A stretch of DNA of 64,000 nucleotides from Exiguobacterium sp. FSL W8-0210 (GCF_038006045.1 NZ_JBBOUK010000001.1:2025001-2089000), one strand, 5' to 3'. Counted from the stretch's first letter, positions 18,315-29,445 are shown. Translations and numbers: made by a program. Notes: generated by a model from the letters alone, not told the origin.

Positions 18315-20162
18315 TTAATCTTTACCTAGACGACGACGTTTTTCTTGCTTTTCACGTTCGTTCTTGTTCAAGACTTGTTTACGGAGACGAACCGATTGTG
18401 GTGTGATTTCACAGTACTCATCTTCGTTCAAGAATGTCAACGACTCTTCAAGTGAGAAGACACGTGGACGTTTAAGAACGTTCGTTGAGTCTTTTGCAGA
18501 TGCACGCATGTTCGTTAATTGTTTTGCTTTAACGACGTTGACAGCGAGATCGACATCACGGTTACATTCGCCGATGATCATACCTTCGTATACTTCAATA
18601 CCTGGCTCGATGAAGATCGTTCCGCGGTCTTCAAGAGCTGAGATCGCGTAAGCAGTTGCTTTACCTGTTTCGATTGAGACCATAACACCACTACGACGTC
18701 CACCGATGTCCGCTTGGATGAACGGACGGTATTCTTCGAATGTGTGGTTCATGATTCCGTATCCACGTGTAGCAGAAAGGAATTCGTTACGGTAACCGAT
18801 CAAACCACGTGAAGGAACGATGAATTCCATCTTCGTTTGACCGTTGTCCATTGTTTGCATGTTCGTCAATTCACCTTTACGGAGACCGATCGATTCCATG
18901 ACAGAACCTGTGTACTCTTCTGGTGTATCGATGACGACGCGTTCGAATGGCTCGACTTTGACGCCTTCTTCTTCTTTGATGATTACTTGCGGTTTCGATA
19001 CTTGAATTTCGTATCCTTCACGGCGCATGTTTTCGATCAAGATCCCGAGGTGAAGTTCCCCACGACCAGAAACGATCCAGCGGTCCGGTGAGTCTGTGTT
19101 TTCGATGCGAAGTGAAACATCTGTTTCGAGTTCTTTTTCAAGACGCTCTTCGATTTTACGTGAAGTAACGAGATCCCCTTCACGACCAGCGAATGGCGAG
19201 TTGTTGACGATGAATGTCATTTGAAGCGTTGGCTCATCGATACGTAATAATGGGAGTGGATCAACGTGTGAAGTTGGGCAAACCGTCTCACCGACGTTGA
19301 TATCTTCCATACCAGCGATCGCGATCAAATCTCCAGCTTTTGCTGTTTCGATTTCGACACGTTTTAGACCGAAGTAACCGAACAACTTCGTAACACGGAA
19401 GTTCTTCGTTGAGCCGTCAAGTTTCGAAAGCGAAACGCTATCGCCAACTTTGATTTCTCCACGGAAGACACGACCGACACCGATCCGTCCGAGGTAGTTA
19501 TCATAGTCAAGCATCGTCACTTGGAACTGAAGCGGCTCCATTGTGTTATCGACAGGTGCTGGTGTGTGCTCAAGAATCAAATCAAGAACGTTCGTGATTG
19601 TATCTTCTTGTTTTTCTAATTCAGGTTCAAATGAACTTGAGCCGTTGACTGCCGATGCATAAACGACTGGGAATTCGAGTTGATCTTCGTCAGCTCCGAG
19701 GTCGATCAAGAGATCAACGACTTCGTCGACGACTTCAAGAGGACGGACCATCGGTTTGTCGATTTTGTTGACGACGACGATTGGTTGAAGTCCTTGCTCG
19801 AGTGCTTTTTTCAAAACGAAACGTGTTTGTGGCATACAGCCTTCACGTGCATCGACGACGAGGATGACGCCATCAACCATACGCATGATCCGCTCAACTT
19901 CTCCACCGAAATCGGCGTGTCCTGGCGTATCAACGATGTTGATGCGAGTGTTCTTGTAGTCAATTGCAGTGTTTTTCGCAAGAATCGTGATTCCACGTTC
20001 CCGCTCGATGTCATTTGAGTCCATTGCGCGTTCTTCGACTTGTTCGTTCGTACGGAACGTACCAGACTGTTTTAAAAGCTCATCGACTAATGTTGTTTTA
20101 CCATGGTCAACGTGGGCGATGATCGCAACGTTGCGTAAATCATTTCGTACTAATGTTGTCAT
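18315..20162 (-). CDS. typA: Ribosome-binding GTPase TypA/BipA
   Basis: Translation-factor GTPase that helps ribosome assembly, especially at low temperature. The 613-residue protein has G1 AHVDHGKT (16-23), the [13 protein letters not shown]3 loop, NKID G4, then EF-G-like domains III and V and the BipA-specific C-terminal domain. I chose the ATG at 20162 (RBS AGAAAGAGGT, spacing 8) over a start eight codons upstream, because the family begins [20 protein letters not shown]. An extended -10 (TGCTATACT, minus strand, near 20225-20233) is a likely promoter. Confidence 0.96.
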   Translation of the reverse strand: MTTLVRNDLRNVAIIAHVDHGKTTLVDELLKQSGTFRTNEQVEERAMDSNDIERERGITILAKNTAIDYKNTRINIVDTPGHADFGGEVERIMRMVDGVILVVDAREGCMPQTRFVLKKALEQGLQPIVVVNKIDKPMVRPLEVVDEVVDLLIDLGADEDQLEFPVVYASAVNGSSSFEPELEKQEDTITNVLDLILEHTPAPVDNTMEPLQFQVTMLDYDNYLGRIGVGRVFRGEIKVGDSVSLSKLDGSTKNFRVTKLFGYFGLKRVEIETAKAGDLIAIAGMEDINVGETVCPTSHVDPLPLLRIDEPTLQMTFIVNNSPFAGREGDLVTSRKIEERLEKELETDVSLRIENTDSPDRWIVSGRGELHLGILIENMRREGYEIQVSKPQVIIKEEEGVKVEPFERVVIDTPEEYTGSVMESIGLRKGELTNMQTMDNGQTKMEFIVPSRGLIGYRNEFLSATRGYGIMNHTFEEYRPFIQADIGGRRSGVMVSIETGKATAYAISALEDRGTIFIEPGIEVYEGMIIGECNRDVDLAVNVVKAKQLTNMRASAKDSTNVLKRPRVFSLEESLTFLNEDEYCEITPQSVRLRKQVLNKNEREKQEKRRRLGKD

Positions 20163-20346
20163 AGGTGTGTACCTCTTTCTATTCATTTAAATAAATCTTA
20201 TCATACTTTCGGTCAACTTTAAGAGTATAGCACAGGTAGAGTCCTAATTGGCAATGACTAAGATTCGACATCACTCCGAAAGCCTTTTCATTATCCTTCA
20301 TTCACGCTACACTATTAACGTACTCACGGGTAGAGGGGGAAAAAAC

Positions 20347-20517
20347 ATGCGCCTGCTATTTTTATTACTCGCCATGCTTGCCGTAGGATCCATGGCAGCC
20401 ATCGGCATCTTCATCGCGGAACAAAACGTTCCGATGACGATCGCCTCTGTCATCTTGATGATTGTTGCGATGGGTGCTGGGTTCGTCTTAAAGGCACGTT
20501 TACGAAAACAAGCATGA
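20347..20517 (+). CDS. ylaF: YlaF-like small membrane protein (DUF5325)
   Basis: A 56-residue protein with two hydrophobic helices (LLFLLLAMLAVGSMAAIGIF and a second ending GAGFVLKARLRK). The ATG at 20347 follows AGAGGGGG; a longer reading from 20248 has no ribosome site. It matches YlaF in size and in being divergent to typA. The function is unknown. Confidence 0.7.
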   Translation: MRLLFLLLAMLAVGSMAAIGIFIAEQNVPMTIASVILMIVAMGAGFVLKARLRKQA

Positions 20518-20520
20518 TCG

Positions 20521-20559
20521 AAAAGGTTCCTTTCGTTCAAAACGAAAGAAACCTTTTTT
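20521..20559. terminator. Convergent terminator between ylaF and suhB
   Basis: AAAAGGTTCCTTTCGTT pairs with AACGAAAGAAACCTTTT with one mismatch, followed by T6. Confidence 0.85.
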
Positions 20560-21344
20560 CAATCCTCTTGTGTTTGTACGAATGTCAAAACATCTTCAAC
20601 GAACGTCTGGCTCCCTGCTAGCACACTCGTTTGTTCGAGAAATGACATTGATTCACCTGTGATCGTTCCGACACGCCCACCGACCTCTTCAATCAACAAC
20701 TGACCGGCTGCGTAATCCCAAGGCATATTACGCATCGTGATATACCCGTCAACACGCCCTGCAGCTGTCCATGCGAGTTCAAGTGATGCTGCACCGATTG
20801 CTCGTACACCTACCGCGTGTCGCACGAGTGGCGCAAGACGATCCGTATTGATTCGACGATTTGGTGTCACCCAGGTCGCGTTCATACAGATGATTGCTTC
20901 TTTAACACTCCGCTCCTCGATTTGTGGTAATCGTATGCCGTTTTGATAAGCGCCATGCCCTTTGATGACATGGAACAACTCGTCCGCCATGACATCGTAG
21001 ACGAATCCATAACGTAACTCACCATCTATCATGATCGCAATCGAGATGGCAAACATTCGTTTTTGACGGATAAAGTTCATCGTTCCATCAATCGGATCAA
21101 CGAACCAGATCGTGCCTTCGAGTGTATCGGGTCGAGCGATTCGCCCTTCTTCCCCATAAATATGATGATTCGGATAGCGATCTAAAATACCTTGAATCAA
21201 TAAATCCTCGACGGCTTGATCAATCTCTGTCACTAAATCGCTTTTTCCGGTTTTTTGTTCGACGTGATACGAACCATCAATTTTTTCACGAATGTACTTT
21301 CCCGCTCGTTTGATCAAATCTATCGCATCCAACTCAATCTGCAT
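20559..21344 (-). CDS. suhB: Inositol monophosphatase family protein (SuhB/YktC)
   Basis: Mg-dependent phosphatase of inositol monophosphate and related sugar phosphates. The 261-residue protein has the metal-binding motifs GEEG (about residue 67), WFVDPIDGTMNF (about 83-94) and PWDYAAGQLLIEEVGG near 205. Length is normal. The ATG at 21344 follows AAGGAGTG. It corresponds in position to yktC of B. subtilis. Substrate in vivo is not known for Bacillus. Confidence 0.9.
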   Translation of the reverse strand: MQIELDAIDLIKRAGKYIREKIDGSYHVEQKTGKSDLVTEIDQAVEDLLIQGILDRYPNHHIYGEEGRIARPDTLEGTIWFVDPIDGTMNFIRQKRMFAISIAIMIDGELRYGFVYDVMADELFHVIKGHGAYQNGIRLPQIEERSVKEAIICMNATWVTPNRRINTDRLAPLVRHAVGVRAIGAASLELAWTAAGRVDGYITMRNMPWDYAAGQLLIEEVGGRVGTITGESMSFLEQTSVLAGSQTFVEDVLTFVQTQED

Positions 21345-21400
21345 TTGAGTTCACTCCTTCATCGTTGTTTCCAGCTTCTTCTATAGTAACAAAAAAAGAA

Positions 21401-21423
21401 AACCAGCGAACAGTTCGCTGGTT
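21401..21423 (-). terminator. Terminator after the 21469 small gene
   Basis: AACCAGCGAAC pairs with GTTCGCTGGTT around one base; on the minus strand it is followed by a T-rich tract (A7 at 21391-21397 on plus). Confidence 0.8.
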
Positions 21424-21468
21424 GAAGAGTTGATATTTTATTATAAGGTAGAGATCGGAACGTTGAAA

Positions 21469-21657
21469 TCAAGCTTCAAGACGTACCATCTCTTGACGAT
21501 ATTTTTCGAGGCGCTCTTTACTTGCACCAACAGCTTCTGCGTCACTTGCCACCATCGCATCGTGTAATGTAGCAAGCTCATAATCGATTTCGAGACGCAA
21601 TACAGGAATGCGTTTTTCTGCATCTTTTCTCTTGTATGCTTCTATCACTTGTTTCAC
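21469..21657 (-). CDS. Small helical protein of unknown function
   Basis: A 62-residue charged, mostly helical protein (KQVIEAYKRKDAEKRIPVLR then ELATLHDAMVASDAEAVGAS). I recognise no domain. The GTG at 21657 (followed by AAACAAGTG) is preferred because AAGGAG lies ten bases before it; the in-frame GTG at 21666 is too close to that site. It is a single gene with its own dyad-flanked promoter (21726-21770) and terminator. In B. subtilis a small gene (ykzI) sits in a similar place; equivalence is only a guess. Confidence 0.6.
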   Translation of the reverse strand: MKQVIEAYKRKDAEKRIPVLRLEIDYELATLHDAMVASDAEAVGASKERLEKYRQEMVRLEA

Positions 21658-21725
21658 AGTAACCACACTCCTTCGCGGGATAAACAGAGGTTTAATTTGT
21701 CAGACAATTGCGACTTATTAGTGGA

Positions 21726-21770
21726 TTGAATCTATAATAGTACGATTCAACTTAGATGTAAAGCATCTAA
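21726..21770 (-). promoter_or_regulatory. Promoter with two operator-like dyads
   Basis: On the minus strand: -35 TTTACA (21757-21762), 17-base spacer, -10 TATTAT (21734-21739). One inverted repeat TTAGATG/CATCTAA (21752-21758, 21764-21770) encloses the -35. A second, TTGAATC/GATTCAA (21726-21732, 21744-21750), brackets the -10. It drives the small gene at 21469-21657. The arrangement suggests a repressor site, regulator unknown. Confidence 0.6.
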
Positions 21771-21889
21771 TTTTAAAAAATACAGTTTCACATATTTGCA
21801 AGACCAACGTCTTGTATGTAGTATATAGCCGCTTCCTTTCCACTTTAAACAAATGTTGATCATTTCCCGCACATTTCCAGTCGGATTAA

Positions 21890-21929
21890 AAGATAAGACT
21901 CCTACGCGATCGCATAGGAGTCTTATCTT
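21890..21929 (-). terminator. Terminator after the UPF0223 gene
   Basis: Perfect 15-bp stem: AAGATAAGACTCCTA (21890-21904) with TAGGAGTCTTATCTT (21915-21929), followed by TTTTAA on the minus strand. Confidence 0.85.
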
Positions 21930-21939
21930 CATGATCCAA

Positions 21940-22215
21940 TTATTTCTTCATACGAACAATCGGTTCTTCCTGACGTTTCGCTTGTTGCATCGTCCGATAA
22001 CTCGAGCAACCGGTCTCTTCCATATAAAACTGATCCCACTGTTTTTCCTCGGATTTCGAGGTGACGATTTGCTTGAATTCACGATACGCTTCAAGCAACC
22101 GTTGTCGTTCAACACCTGTCTCATACGCTTGCTCGACTAAATTAAAGAAGTCGATGACTTTCACGATTTCTTCAGTCGACCAATCGGAATTGAGCGGATA
22201 ATTCAATGCCATCAT
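21940..22215 (-). CDS. yktA: UPF0223 family protein (YktA)
   Basis: A 91-residue soluble protein matching the UPF0223 family, with NYPLNSDWSTEEIVKVIDFFNLVEQAYE and LLEAYREFKQIVTSKSEEK. The function is unknown. The ATG at 22215 has AAAGGAAG seven bases upstream; a second ATG follows directly. It is divergent from speA, with which it shares about 130 bases of control region. Confidence 0.82.
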   Translation of the reverse strand: MMALNYPLNSDWSTEEIVKVIDFFNLVEQAYETGVERQRLLEAYREFKQIVTSKSEEKQWDQFYMEETGCSSYRTMQQAKRQEEPIVRMKK

Positions 22216-22344
22216 TCCCACTTCCTTTCTGCACTTTTCTATTTTACACGGAAAAGAAGCATAAAACAGTTGCAACCGTCCGAAAACTTGTTATAGTTAG
22301 CTTGTTTGATTGTATTTTTATTCGGTTTTAAGGGGGGAAATCTG

Positions 22345-23832
22345 GTGCAAACAAAAAGCTTAACACAGCTCGATACACCTTTATTCGATGCGCTACTCGC
22401 GCATGCGAAACGTCAACCAATTCAATTTCATATTCCCGGTCATAAAAATGGTCAAGGAATGGATCCAGCCTTTCGATCGTTCATCGGTCAGAATGCGCTC
22501 GATATCGATTTAATCAATATCGCTCCCCTTGATGATCTCCATCATCCAAAGGCAATTATTAAGGAAGCTCATCAATTGGCAGCTCAAGCCTTCCATGCCG
22601 ACGAAACGTTCTTTTCCGTACAAGGAACTTCAACGGCCATCATGGCGATGATCATGAGTGTCGTCGGACCTGATGATAAAATTCTCGTTCCTCGGAACGT
22701 GCATAAATCGGTGATGTCAGCTATCGTTCTTTCTGGTGCGCATCCGATTTTCATTCACCCTGAATTCGATGAGACATTCGGAATCGCACACGGTATCACA
22801 CCAAGCGCGGTAGAACGTGCCCTTGCACTTCATCCCGATACAAAAGCCGTTCTCGTCATCAATCCGACCTATTTCGGCGTTGCTGGTGACTTAGAGAGCA
22901 TCGTCAAGCTTTCCCATAGTAAAGGTATTCCGGTACTCGTCGACGAAGCACACGGCGTCCATATCGCCTTCCACGAAGATATGCCGCTGTCAGCGATGCA
23001 AGCAGGAGCTGATCTTGCCGCAACCAGCGTGCATAAACTCGGTGGCTCACTTACAGGAAGCTCTGTCCTGAACGTTCGTCGCGGACTTGTCTCTCCAGAT
23101 AAAGTTCAAGCAGTGCTCTCGATGTTGACGACGACATCGACATCTTACCTGTTGCTCGCTTCTCTTGACTGCGCTCGGCGTCATCTTGCGATCAACGGTG
23201 AAGCGATGAATCGTCGGGCACTTGAACTTGCGACACGGATGCGCTTTGGATTAGCGAAGCTTCCTTATCTCGCTGTTTTCGGTGAATCCGATCTGCATTC
23301 GAGTGCGACGTTCGCCTTTGATCCAACGAAAGTGCTTGTTTCCGTCAAAGGACTTGGCATTTCTGGTCACCTCGTCGAAGAGTTCTTACGTGAAGAACAT
23401 CGGATCGAAGTTGAACTTTCTGATTTGAACAACATTCTCGTCATCATCACGTCTGGCGACTCAGAAGAGACGATTGATGCCTTTCTACATGCGATGTCGT
23501 TACTTGTCGCACGTTATCAAAATAATGGCGCCGAGACGACTGATCATTCGATTGTTCTTCCAGACATCCCAGCGCTCGCTCTCAGTCCTCGTGATGCATT
23601 CTATGAAGAGACAGAGACGATTCCGTTGGTCGATGCGGTCGGGCGGATTTCAGCTGAATTCATGATGGTATATCCACCTGGTATTCCTATCTTCATCCCA
23701 GGCGAAATGATCACGGCAGACAACCTTGCCTATATTAAAGAAAACATCGAAGCCGGTCTTCCGGTTCAAGGTCTTGAAGATCATTCGCTTGAGACGATCA
23801 AAGTCATTCAACAATCGAATGCGATTCGGTGA
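22345..23832 (+). CDS. speA: PLP-dependent arginine/lysine/ornithine decarboxylase (SpeA type)
   Basis: Aminotransferase-fold decarboxylase; the B. subtilis homologue in this position is arginine decarboxylase (agmatine for polyamine synthesis). The 495-residue protein has QFHIPGHKNGQGMD at the N-terminus, VDEAHGVHIAFHED, and the PLP lysine in ATSVHKLGGSLTGSS (K231). The C-terminal decarboxylase domain ends with FIPGEMITADNLAYIKEN. The GTG at 22345 follows AAGGGGGG with correct spacing, so the longer reading from 22306 is rejected. Substrate (Arg, Lys or Orn) cannot be fixed from sequence alone. Confidence 0.87.
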   Translation: MQTKSLTQLDTPLFDALLAHAKRQPIQFHIPGHKNGQGMDPAFRSFIGQNALDIDLINIAPLDDLHHPKAIIKEAHQLAAQAFHADETFFSVQGTSTAIMAMIMSVVGPDDKILVPRNVHKSVMSAIVLSGAHPIFIHPEFDETFGIAHGITPSAVERALALHPDTKAVLVINPTYFGVAGDLESIVKLSHSKGIPVLVDEAHGVHIAFHEDMPLSAMQAGADLAATSVHKLGGSLTGSSVLNVRRGLVSPDKVQAVLSMLTTTSTSYLLLASLDCARRHLAINGEAMNRRALELATRMRFGLAKLPYLAVFGESDLHSSATFAFDPTKVLVSVKGLGISGHLVEEFLREEHRIEVELSDLNNILVIITSGDSEETIDAFLHAMSLLVARYQNNGAETTDHSIVLPDIPALALSPRDAFYEETETIPLVDAVGRISAEFMMVYPPGIPIFIPGEMITADNLAYIKENIEAGLPVQGLEDHSLETIKVIQQSNAIR

Positions 23833-23842
23833 AGACAAGATA

Positions 23843-23882
23843 AAGCAGTAATCCTTATTCAATGAGGATTACTGCTTTTTTT
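23843..23882 (+). terminator. Terminator after speA
   Basis: AAGCAGTAATCCT / AGGATTACTGCTT stem with T7 following on the plus strand. Confidence 0.9.
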
Positions 23883-23888
23883 GTCATT

Positions 23889-24194
23889 TCATTCTGCGTA
23901 TTCATCGTTTGGTGAACAAGGAATGAATGCTGCGAGTGCTTCACCGATTACTTCGACATCCTCTCGTTCAATCGCAAATGTACGAATTAAGACATCTCCA
24001 TTCAACACATCCTGTTGATCGAGTAACGCTGACTGACCACCGGTTAAACTGACGACAAGTACTTTCCCGAAGAATTGTCCCGTACAGACGACAGCAAAAT
24101 CATAGCGGGCGAGTGCAGTCGTCCAGCCGACAAAACGAACCTTATCCATTTCCGATACGTAATACAGCTCCTCTAAGGTAGTCACGGATTCCAT
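23889..24194 (-). CDS. DUF3055-like protein
   Basis: A 101-residue soluble protein. The stretch KVRFVGWTTALARYDFAVVC, then GQFFGKVLVVSLTGGQSALLD, resembles the DUF3055 family of Firmicutes, whose role is unknown. The ATG at 24194 follows GAGGGTGGACG; a 26-residue longer reading would start inside the pdhD terminator and is unlikely. It is a single gene facing speA. Confidence 0.65.
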   Translation of the reverse strand: MESVTTLEELYYVSEMDKVRFVGWTTALARYDFAVVCTGQFFGKVLVVSLTGGQSALLDQQDVLNGDVLIRTFAIEREDVEVIGEALAAFIPCSPNDEYAE

Positions 24195-24253
24195 GTGCGT
24201 CCACCCTCTCCGATTTTTACTTTTTCTTTTCCTTTTTTGTATCAAGACCAAAC

Positions 24254-24298
24254 AAAAAAACACCTCATACACGATCGGCTCCCCGTGTATGAGGTGTT
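24254..24298 (-). terminator. Terminator after the pdh operon
   Basis: 15-bp stem (24259-24273 with 24284-24298, AACACCTCATACACG) followed by T7 on the minus strand, just after the pdhD stop. Confidence 0.9.
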
Positions 24299-24304
24299 TC
24301 GATA

Positions 24305-25717
24305 TTATTTAATGATGTGGATTGGGCTACCGATTGCAACTTCAGCAGTTTCCATTGCGATTTCACCGAGTGATGGGTGTGCATGGATTGTGAGTGCGAT
24401 ATCTTCAGCTGTCATACCAGACTCGATTGCGAGTCCCATTTCAGCGATCATATCAGATGCGCCTGTACCAGCGATTTGCGCGCCGATCAAGAGACCATCT
24501 GATTTACGAGTGATCATTTTCAAGAAGCCGTCTGGCTCGTTGAGTGCAAGTGCACGACCATTCGCAGCGTAAGGGAATTTAGACGCGATGTAATCGAGTC
24601 CTTCTTCTTTCGCTTGTGCTTCCGTGTAACCGACTGTAGCGAGTTCTGGATCTGTGAAGACGACCGCTGGAATCGCGCTGTAGTCGAGGTATGCAGGGTG
24701 TCCTGCAGCTGCTTCAGCAGCAATTTTAGCTTCGAATGAAGCTTTGTGTGCAAGTGGTGGTCCTGGAACGATATCACCGATTGCGTAGATGTTTTCGTTT
24801 GAAGTACGGCACTGATCGTCGATTTCGACAAGACCACGGTCGCTGACTTTAACTTCTGCCATTTCAAGACCAAGATCACCAGTGTTCGGACGGCGACCGA
24901 CAGTAACGAGGACGTAGTCCGCTTCAACTGTTTGTGCTTCACCGTTGACTTCGAATGTTACTTTAACGCCATCTTCCGACTCTTCTACACTTTGAGCAAG
25001 TGCTTCGTTGTGGATTATGATGTTACCTTTTTGTTTGAGCTTCTTCTTAACGACTTGCGTCATAGCAGGCTCGAAACCAGAAAGGATGTCTTTTGTTCCT
25101 TCAAGAATGACGACTTCTGTATCGAAGTTCGCATACGCTGTACCAAGCTCCATCCCGATGTATCCGCCACCGATGACGATGAGTTTTTTCGGGATTTCAG
25201 GAAGGTTCAATGCGCCTGTTGAAGAAAGGACGCGTTTTGACCATTTGAAAGCTGGAAGTTCGATTGGAGTCGAACCTGTCGCGATGATACATTTCTTGAA
25301 TTTGTAAGGAGTCGAAGAATCTTCGTTGATGATACGGACTGTATCTTCTGATTGGAAGTAAGCTTCCCCAACGACAGTCTCGACTTTGTTCCCTTTAAGA
25401 AGACCACTAACGCCGCCAGTCAATTTGTTGACGACAGATTGTTTCCAAGATTGAACTTTCGAGAAATCGACAGTTGCATTCTCAGAAGTGATCCCCATAT
25501 CGCTTGCACCTTTAGCATGCTGGAAGTTATGTCCTGCAGTGATCAAGGCTTTTGATGGGATACATCCAACGTTTAAGCAAACACCGCCGACGTTTTCGCG
25601 TTCAACGATTGTTACTTTCATACCGAGTTGCGCGCCGCGGATTGCAGCAACGTAACCACCAGGGCCAGCCCCGATTACGAGTAAATCTGTTTCTTGTGCG
25701 AATTCACCTACTACCAT
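24305..25717 (-). CDS. pdhD: Dihydrolipoyl dehydrogenase (E3) of pyruvate dehydrogenase
   Basis: FAD enzyme that reoxidises dihydrolipoamide with NAD. The 470-residue protein has the FAD site [19 protein letters not shown], the redox-active disulfide in [13 protein letters not shown] (C47, C52), the NAD site [18 protein letters not shown] and the catalytic HAHPSLGE (H447, E452). The ATG at 25717 lies three bases after the pdhC stop behind GGAGGG. It is the last gene of pdhABCD, with a terminator after it. Confidence 0.97.
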   Translation of the reverse strand: MVVGEFAQETDLLVIGAGPGGYVAAIRGAQLGMKVTIVERENVGGVCLNVGCIPSKALITAGHNFQHAKGASDMGITSENATVDFSKVQSWKQSVVNKLTGGVSGLLKGNKVETVVGEAYFQSEDTVRIINEDSSTPYKFKKCIIATGSTPIELPAFKWSKRVLSSTGALNLPEIPKKLIVIGGGYIGMELGTAYANFDTEVVILEGTKDILSGFEPAMTQVVKKKLKQKGNIIIHNEALAQSVEESEDGVKVTFEVNGEAQTVEADYVLVTVGRRPNTGDLGLEMAEVKVSDRGLVEIDDQCRTSNENIYAIGDIVPGPPLAHKASFEAKIAAEAAAGHPAYLDYSAIPAVVFTDPELATVGYTEAQAKEEGLDYIASKFPYAANGRALALNEPDGFLKMITRKSDGLLIGAQIAGTGASDMIAEMGLAIESGMTAEDIALTIHAHPSLGEIAMETAEVAIGSPIHIIK

Positions 25718-25720
25718 TGC

Positions 25721-27013
25721 TTATCCCTCCATGATGAGAAGTTGTGGGTCGTTCAATAGGCGTTTAACTAAGTTAAGCGCGTTTTGTGCAGTTGCACCAT
25801 CGATGAGACGGTGGTCGAAGCTGAATGAAAGTGCAAGAACTGGTGCAGCAACGATTTCGCCGTTTTTAACGACTGCTTTTTCAGCGATACGGCCGATACC
25901 GAGGATTGCAACTTCTGGGTGGTTGATGACTGGTGTGAACCACTGACCGCCAGCAGAACCGATGTTAGTGATCGTGATTGATCCGCCTTTCATCTCTTCG
26001 CCAGAAAGTTTACCTTCGCGTGCTTTACCAGCAAGGTCGTTGATGTCGTCAGCGAGTGAGAAGATCGATTTACGATCTGCATCTTTAACGACTGGTACGA
26101 CAAGACCGTTGTCTGTATCTGCAGCGATACCGATGTTGAAGTAGTTTTTGTAGACGATTTCTTCGTTTACATCGTCGATTGATGCGTTGATTGCTGGGTA
26201 TTTTTTAGCAGCAGCAGTCAATGCTTTTACGACGAACGGAAGGTAAGTCAATTTCGTACCTTGAGCAGCCGCAACTTCTTTGAAGTTTTTACGGAGTGCT
26301 ACGAGGTTCGTAACATCGACTTCGTCCATGAGTGTTACGTGTGGAGCTGTATGTTTCGAGTTAACCATTGCTTTCGAAATCGCTTTACGGATTCCTTTGA
26401 TTTTCTCGCGTGTTTCAAGTTCAGGTTGAGCAGCAACGTATGGCTTAACTTCTGTTTTTGGTGCAGAAGCAGCTGCAGCTGGTGCTTTTTCTTCTGTTGC
26501 TGATGCTTCAGAAGTTTGACCACCGTTTGCGAATGCATCGATGTCTTCTTTGACGACACGACCGTTGTCTCCAGAACCTTGGACTTCACGGATGTCGACA
26601 CCTTTTTCACGTGCATATTTACGGACAGATGGCATCGCGATGACGCGTTCTGATTTATGGATTTGAACCTCGTTTGGTTTGTCTTCCACTTTTTGATCCG
26701 TATCTTGAACGTCTTTCGCGTTGTCTTCAGCTTTTGGTTGCTCTGCTTCTTCAGAAGGAGCAGAACCTTCGCCTTCGACTTCGAAAGTGATGAGGACGTC
26801 GCCAACGACAGCTACGACACCTTCGTCAACTTTTACTTCTTTAACAGTACCATCAACCGGTGATGGGATTTCAACGACTGCTTTATCGTTTTGTACTTCA
26901 AGAAGAACGTCGTCTTCCTTGACAGTGTCGCCCGCTTTTACGAACCACTTTACGATTTCACCTTCATGAATACCCTCACCGATATCCGGCAATTTGAATT
27001 CAAATAAACCCAT
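25721..27013 (-). CDS. pdhC: Dihydrolipoamide acetyltransferase (E2) of pyruvate dehydrogenase
   Basis: Core of the PDH complex; transfers acetyl groups to CoA. The 430-residue protein has one N-terminal lipoyl domain (K44 in [12 protein letters not shown]), an acidic Glu/Lys-rich linker, a peripheral subunit-binding domain (about 128-165, [19 protein letters not shown]), a second Ala/Thr-rich linker and the catalytic domain with [12 protein letters not shown] (H401, D405). One lipoyl domain is usual for Bacillales. The ATG follows AAAGGAGGC. A 101-base gap with a hairpin separates it from pdhB. Confidence 0.97.
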   Translation of the reverse strand: MGLFEFKLPDIGEGIHEGEIVKWFVKAGDTVKEDDVLLEVQNDKAVVEIPSPVDGTVKEVKVDEGVVAVVGDVLITFEVEGEGSAPSEEAEQPKAEDNAKDVQDTDQKVEDKPNEVQIHKSERVIAMPSVRKYAREKGVDIREVQGSGDNGRVVKEDIDAFANGGQTSEASATEEKAPAAAASAPKTEVKPYVAAQPELETREKIKGIRKAISKAMVNSKHTAPHVTLMDEVDVTNLVALRKNFKEVAAAQGTKLTYLPFVVKALTAAAKKYPAINASIDDVNEEIVYKNYFNIGIAADTDNGLVVPVVKDADRKSIFSLADDINDLAGKAREGKLSGEEMKGGSITITNIGSAGGQWFTPVINHPEVAILGIGRIAEKAVVKNGEIVAAPVLALSFSFDHRLIDGATAQNALNLVKRLLNDPQLLIMEG

Positions 27014-27073
27014 TTGAATATGCCTCCTTTTAGTTCACTCTTCTAGTCGATTGTTATCTGTAAAAACGGAAGC

Positions 27074-27098
27074 AAGGAGAGAATGGACCCCTCTCCTT
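27074..27098. other. Stem-loop in the pdhB-pdhC gap
   Basis: AAGGAGAG (27074-27081) pairs perfectly with CTCTCCTT (27091-27098). On the minus strand a GTTTTT follows six bases after the stem, so it could act as a weak attenuator or an RNA-processing site between the E1 and E2 halves of the operon. B. subtilis is known to have extra transcription starts before pdhC. Confidence 0.45.
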
Positions 27099-27114
27099 AT
27101 TTTCCGAAATGCTC

Positions 27115-28092
27115 TTAGAAATTGTAGACAGTTTTGACTTTCTCAACGATATCTTTGTGATCTGGGATCCAGACGTCTTCACCTTGTGCGAATGGGAAGA
27201 TTGTATCTGGAGCAGCAACACGAAGAATTGGCGCTTCGAGGTCAAGGATTGCACGTTCTTGGATTTCAGTTGCAACCATTGCAGCGATACCCGCTTGTTT
27301 TTGTGCTTCTTGAACGACGACGACACGGTTTGTTTTCTTGACAGAAGCAAGAATCGTATCGATGTCGATTGGGCTGATTGTCATCAAGTCGATGATTTCG
27401 ACGCTGATGTTTTCTTTTTCGAGCTCTTCAGCTGCTTTAAGTGAAGCGTGTACCATCGCACCGTAAGTGACGATTGTTACGTCTGTACCTTCACGTTTAA
27501 CATCAGCTTTTCCGAGTTCGATCGTGTAATCGCCCTCTGGCACTTCACCGCGGAATGAACGGTAGAGTTTCATGTGCTCAAGGAATACGACTGGGTCGTT
27601 GTCGCGGATTGACGCGATCAAAAGACCTTTTGCATCGTAAGGTGTTGAAGGAATGACAACTTTAAGTCCTGGTGACTGAGCCATGAGTCCTTCGAGGTTA
27701 TCTGCGTGAAGTTCCGGTGTTTTAACACCGCCACCGAATGGTGAACGGATTGTAACAGGTGCATTGTATGTGCCGCCTGAACGGTAACGTAGACGCGCAA
27801 GTTGTGCTGCGACTGAATCGAATACTTCGAATACGAATCCGAAGAATTGGATTTCCATGATTGGACGGAATCCTGTCAGACTGAATCCGACAGCAAGACC
27901 ACCAATACCTGATTCTGCAAGTGGTGTATCGAAGACGCGGTCTTCGCCGAGCTCATCTTGAAGACCTTCTGTCGCACGGAATACCCCACCGTTTTTACCG
28001 ACGTCTTCACCGAACAAGAGAACTTGTTCGTCGCGTTTCATCTCGACGCGCATTGCGTCAGTGATCGCTTGGATCATCGTCATTTGTGCCAT
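27115..28092 (-). CDS. pdhB: Pyruvate dehydrogenase E1 beta subunit
   Basis: With E1 alpha, performs the thiamine-diphosphate-dependent decarboxylation of pyruvate and acetylation of the E2 lipoyl group. The 325-residue transketolase-like protein starts [18 protein letters not shown] and has [18 protein letters not shown] and the C-terminal domain with [15 protein letters not shown]. The ATG at 28092 is three bases after the pdhA stop, with AAAGGAG inside the pdhA 3' end. Length and order are normal. Confidence 0.97.
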   Translation of the reverse strand: MAQMTMIQAITDAMRVEMKRDEQVLLFGEDVGKNGGVFRATEGLQDELGEDRVFDTPLAESGIGGLAVGFSLTGFRPIMEIQFFGFVFEVFDSVAAQLARLRYRSGGTYNAPVTIRSPFGGGVKTPELHADNLEGLMAQSPGLKVVIPSTPYDAKGLLIASIRDNDPVVFLEHMKLYRSFRGEVPEGDYTIELGKADVKREGTDVTIVTYGAMVHASLKAAEELEKENISVEIIDLMTISPIDIDTILASVKKTNRVVVVQEAQKQAGIAAMVATEIQERAILDLEAPILRVAAPDTIFPFAQGEDVWIPDHKDIVEKVKTVYNF

Positions 28093-28095
28093 GGG

Positions 28096-29187
<1,092 letters not shown>

Positions 29188-29339
29188 TCATCCTTTCACT
29201 GCGTTCAGCGAAATATTCCTCTGACTGATTTGCCCACATGACAATAGTGTCCAAAAAACGAAGTCCCGTGTGACTATCCTTTGAACATGTGTCTGTGTAC
29301 CTATTCAGTTGAGTAAACTGTATTATCATGAATCGACAC

Positions 29340-29368
29340 GTTATAGTGTCTTGTTCATTACGTTACAA
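29340..29368 (-). promoter_or_regulatory. Candidate pdhA promoter
   Basis: Minus strand: TTGTAA (29363-29368), 17-base spacer, TATAAC (29340-29345). It would give a transcript leader of about 155 bases. Confidence 0.5.
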
Positions 29369-29427
29369 GTATAAATCTGTAACACCTTAAAATCAAAGGA
29401 AATGTTTTATTTTTTTCGCGTTTCACA

Positions 29428-29445
29428 TTGTGAATTCAATCACAA
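29428..29445. promoter_or_regulatory. Rex-like operator between pdhA and def
   Basis: TTGTGAATTCAATCACAA differs from the Rex consensus TTGTGAANNNNTTCACAA at one position. An overlapping TTCACATTGTGAA palindrome precedes it. Rex senses the NADH/NAD ratio, which would suit PDH control, but the site is 60 bases upstream of the candidate pdhA -35. Confidence 0.5.

Noticed and set aside
26335-26805. Lys/Gln/Ser-rich frame inside pdhC on the same strand
   Set aside because: It is the shifted frame of the Ala/Glu-rich linker codons of pdhC, without a ribosome site.
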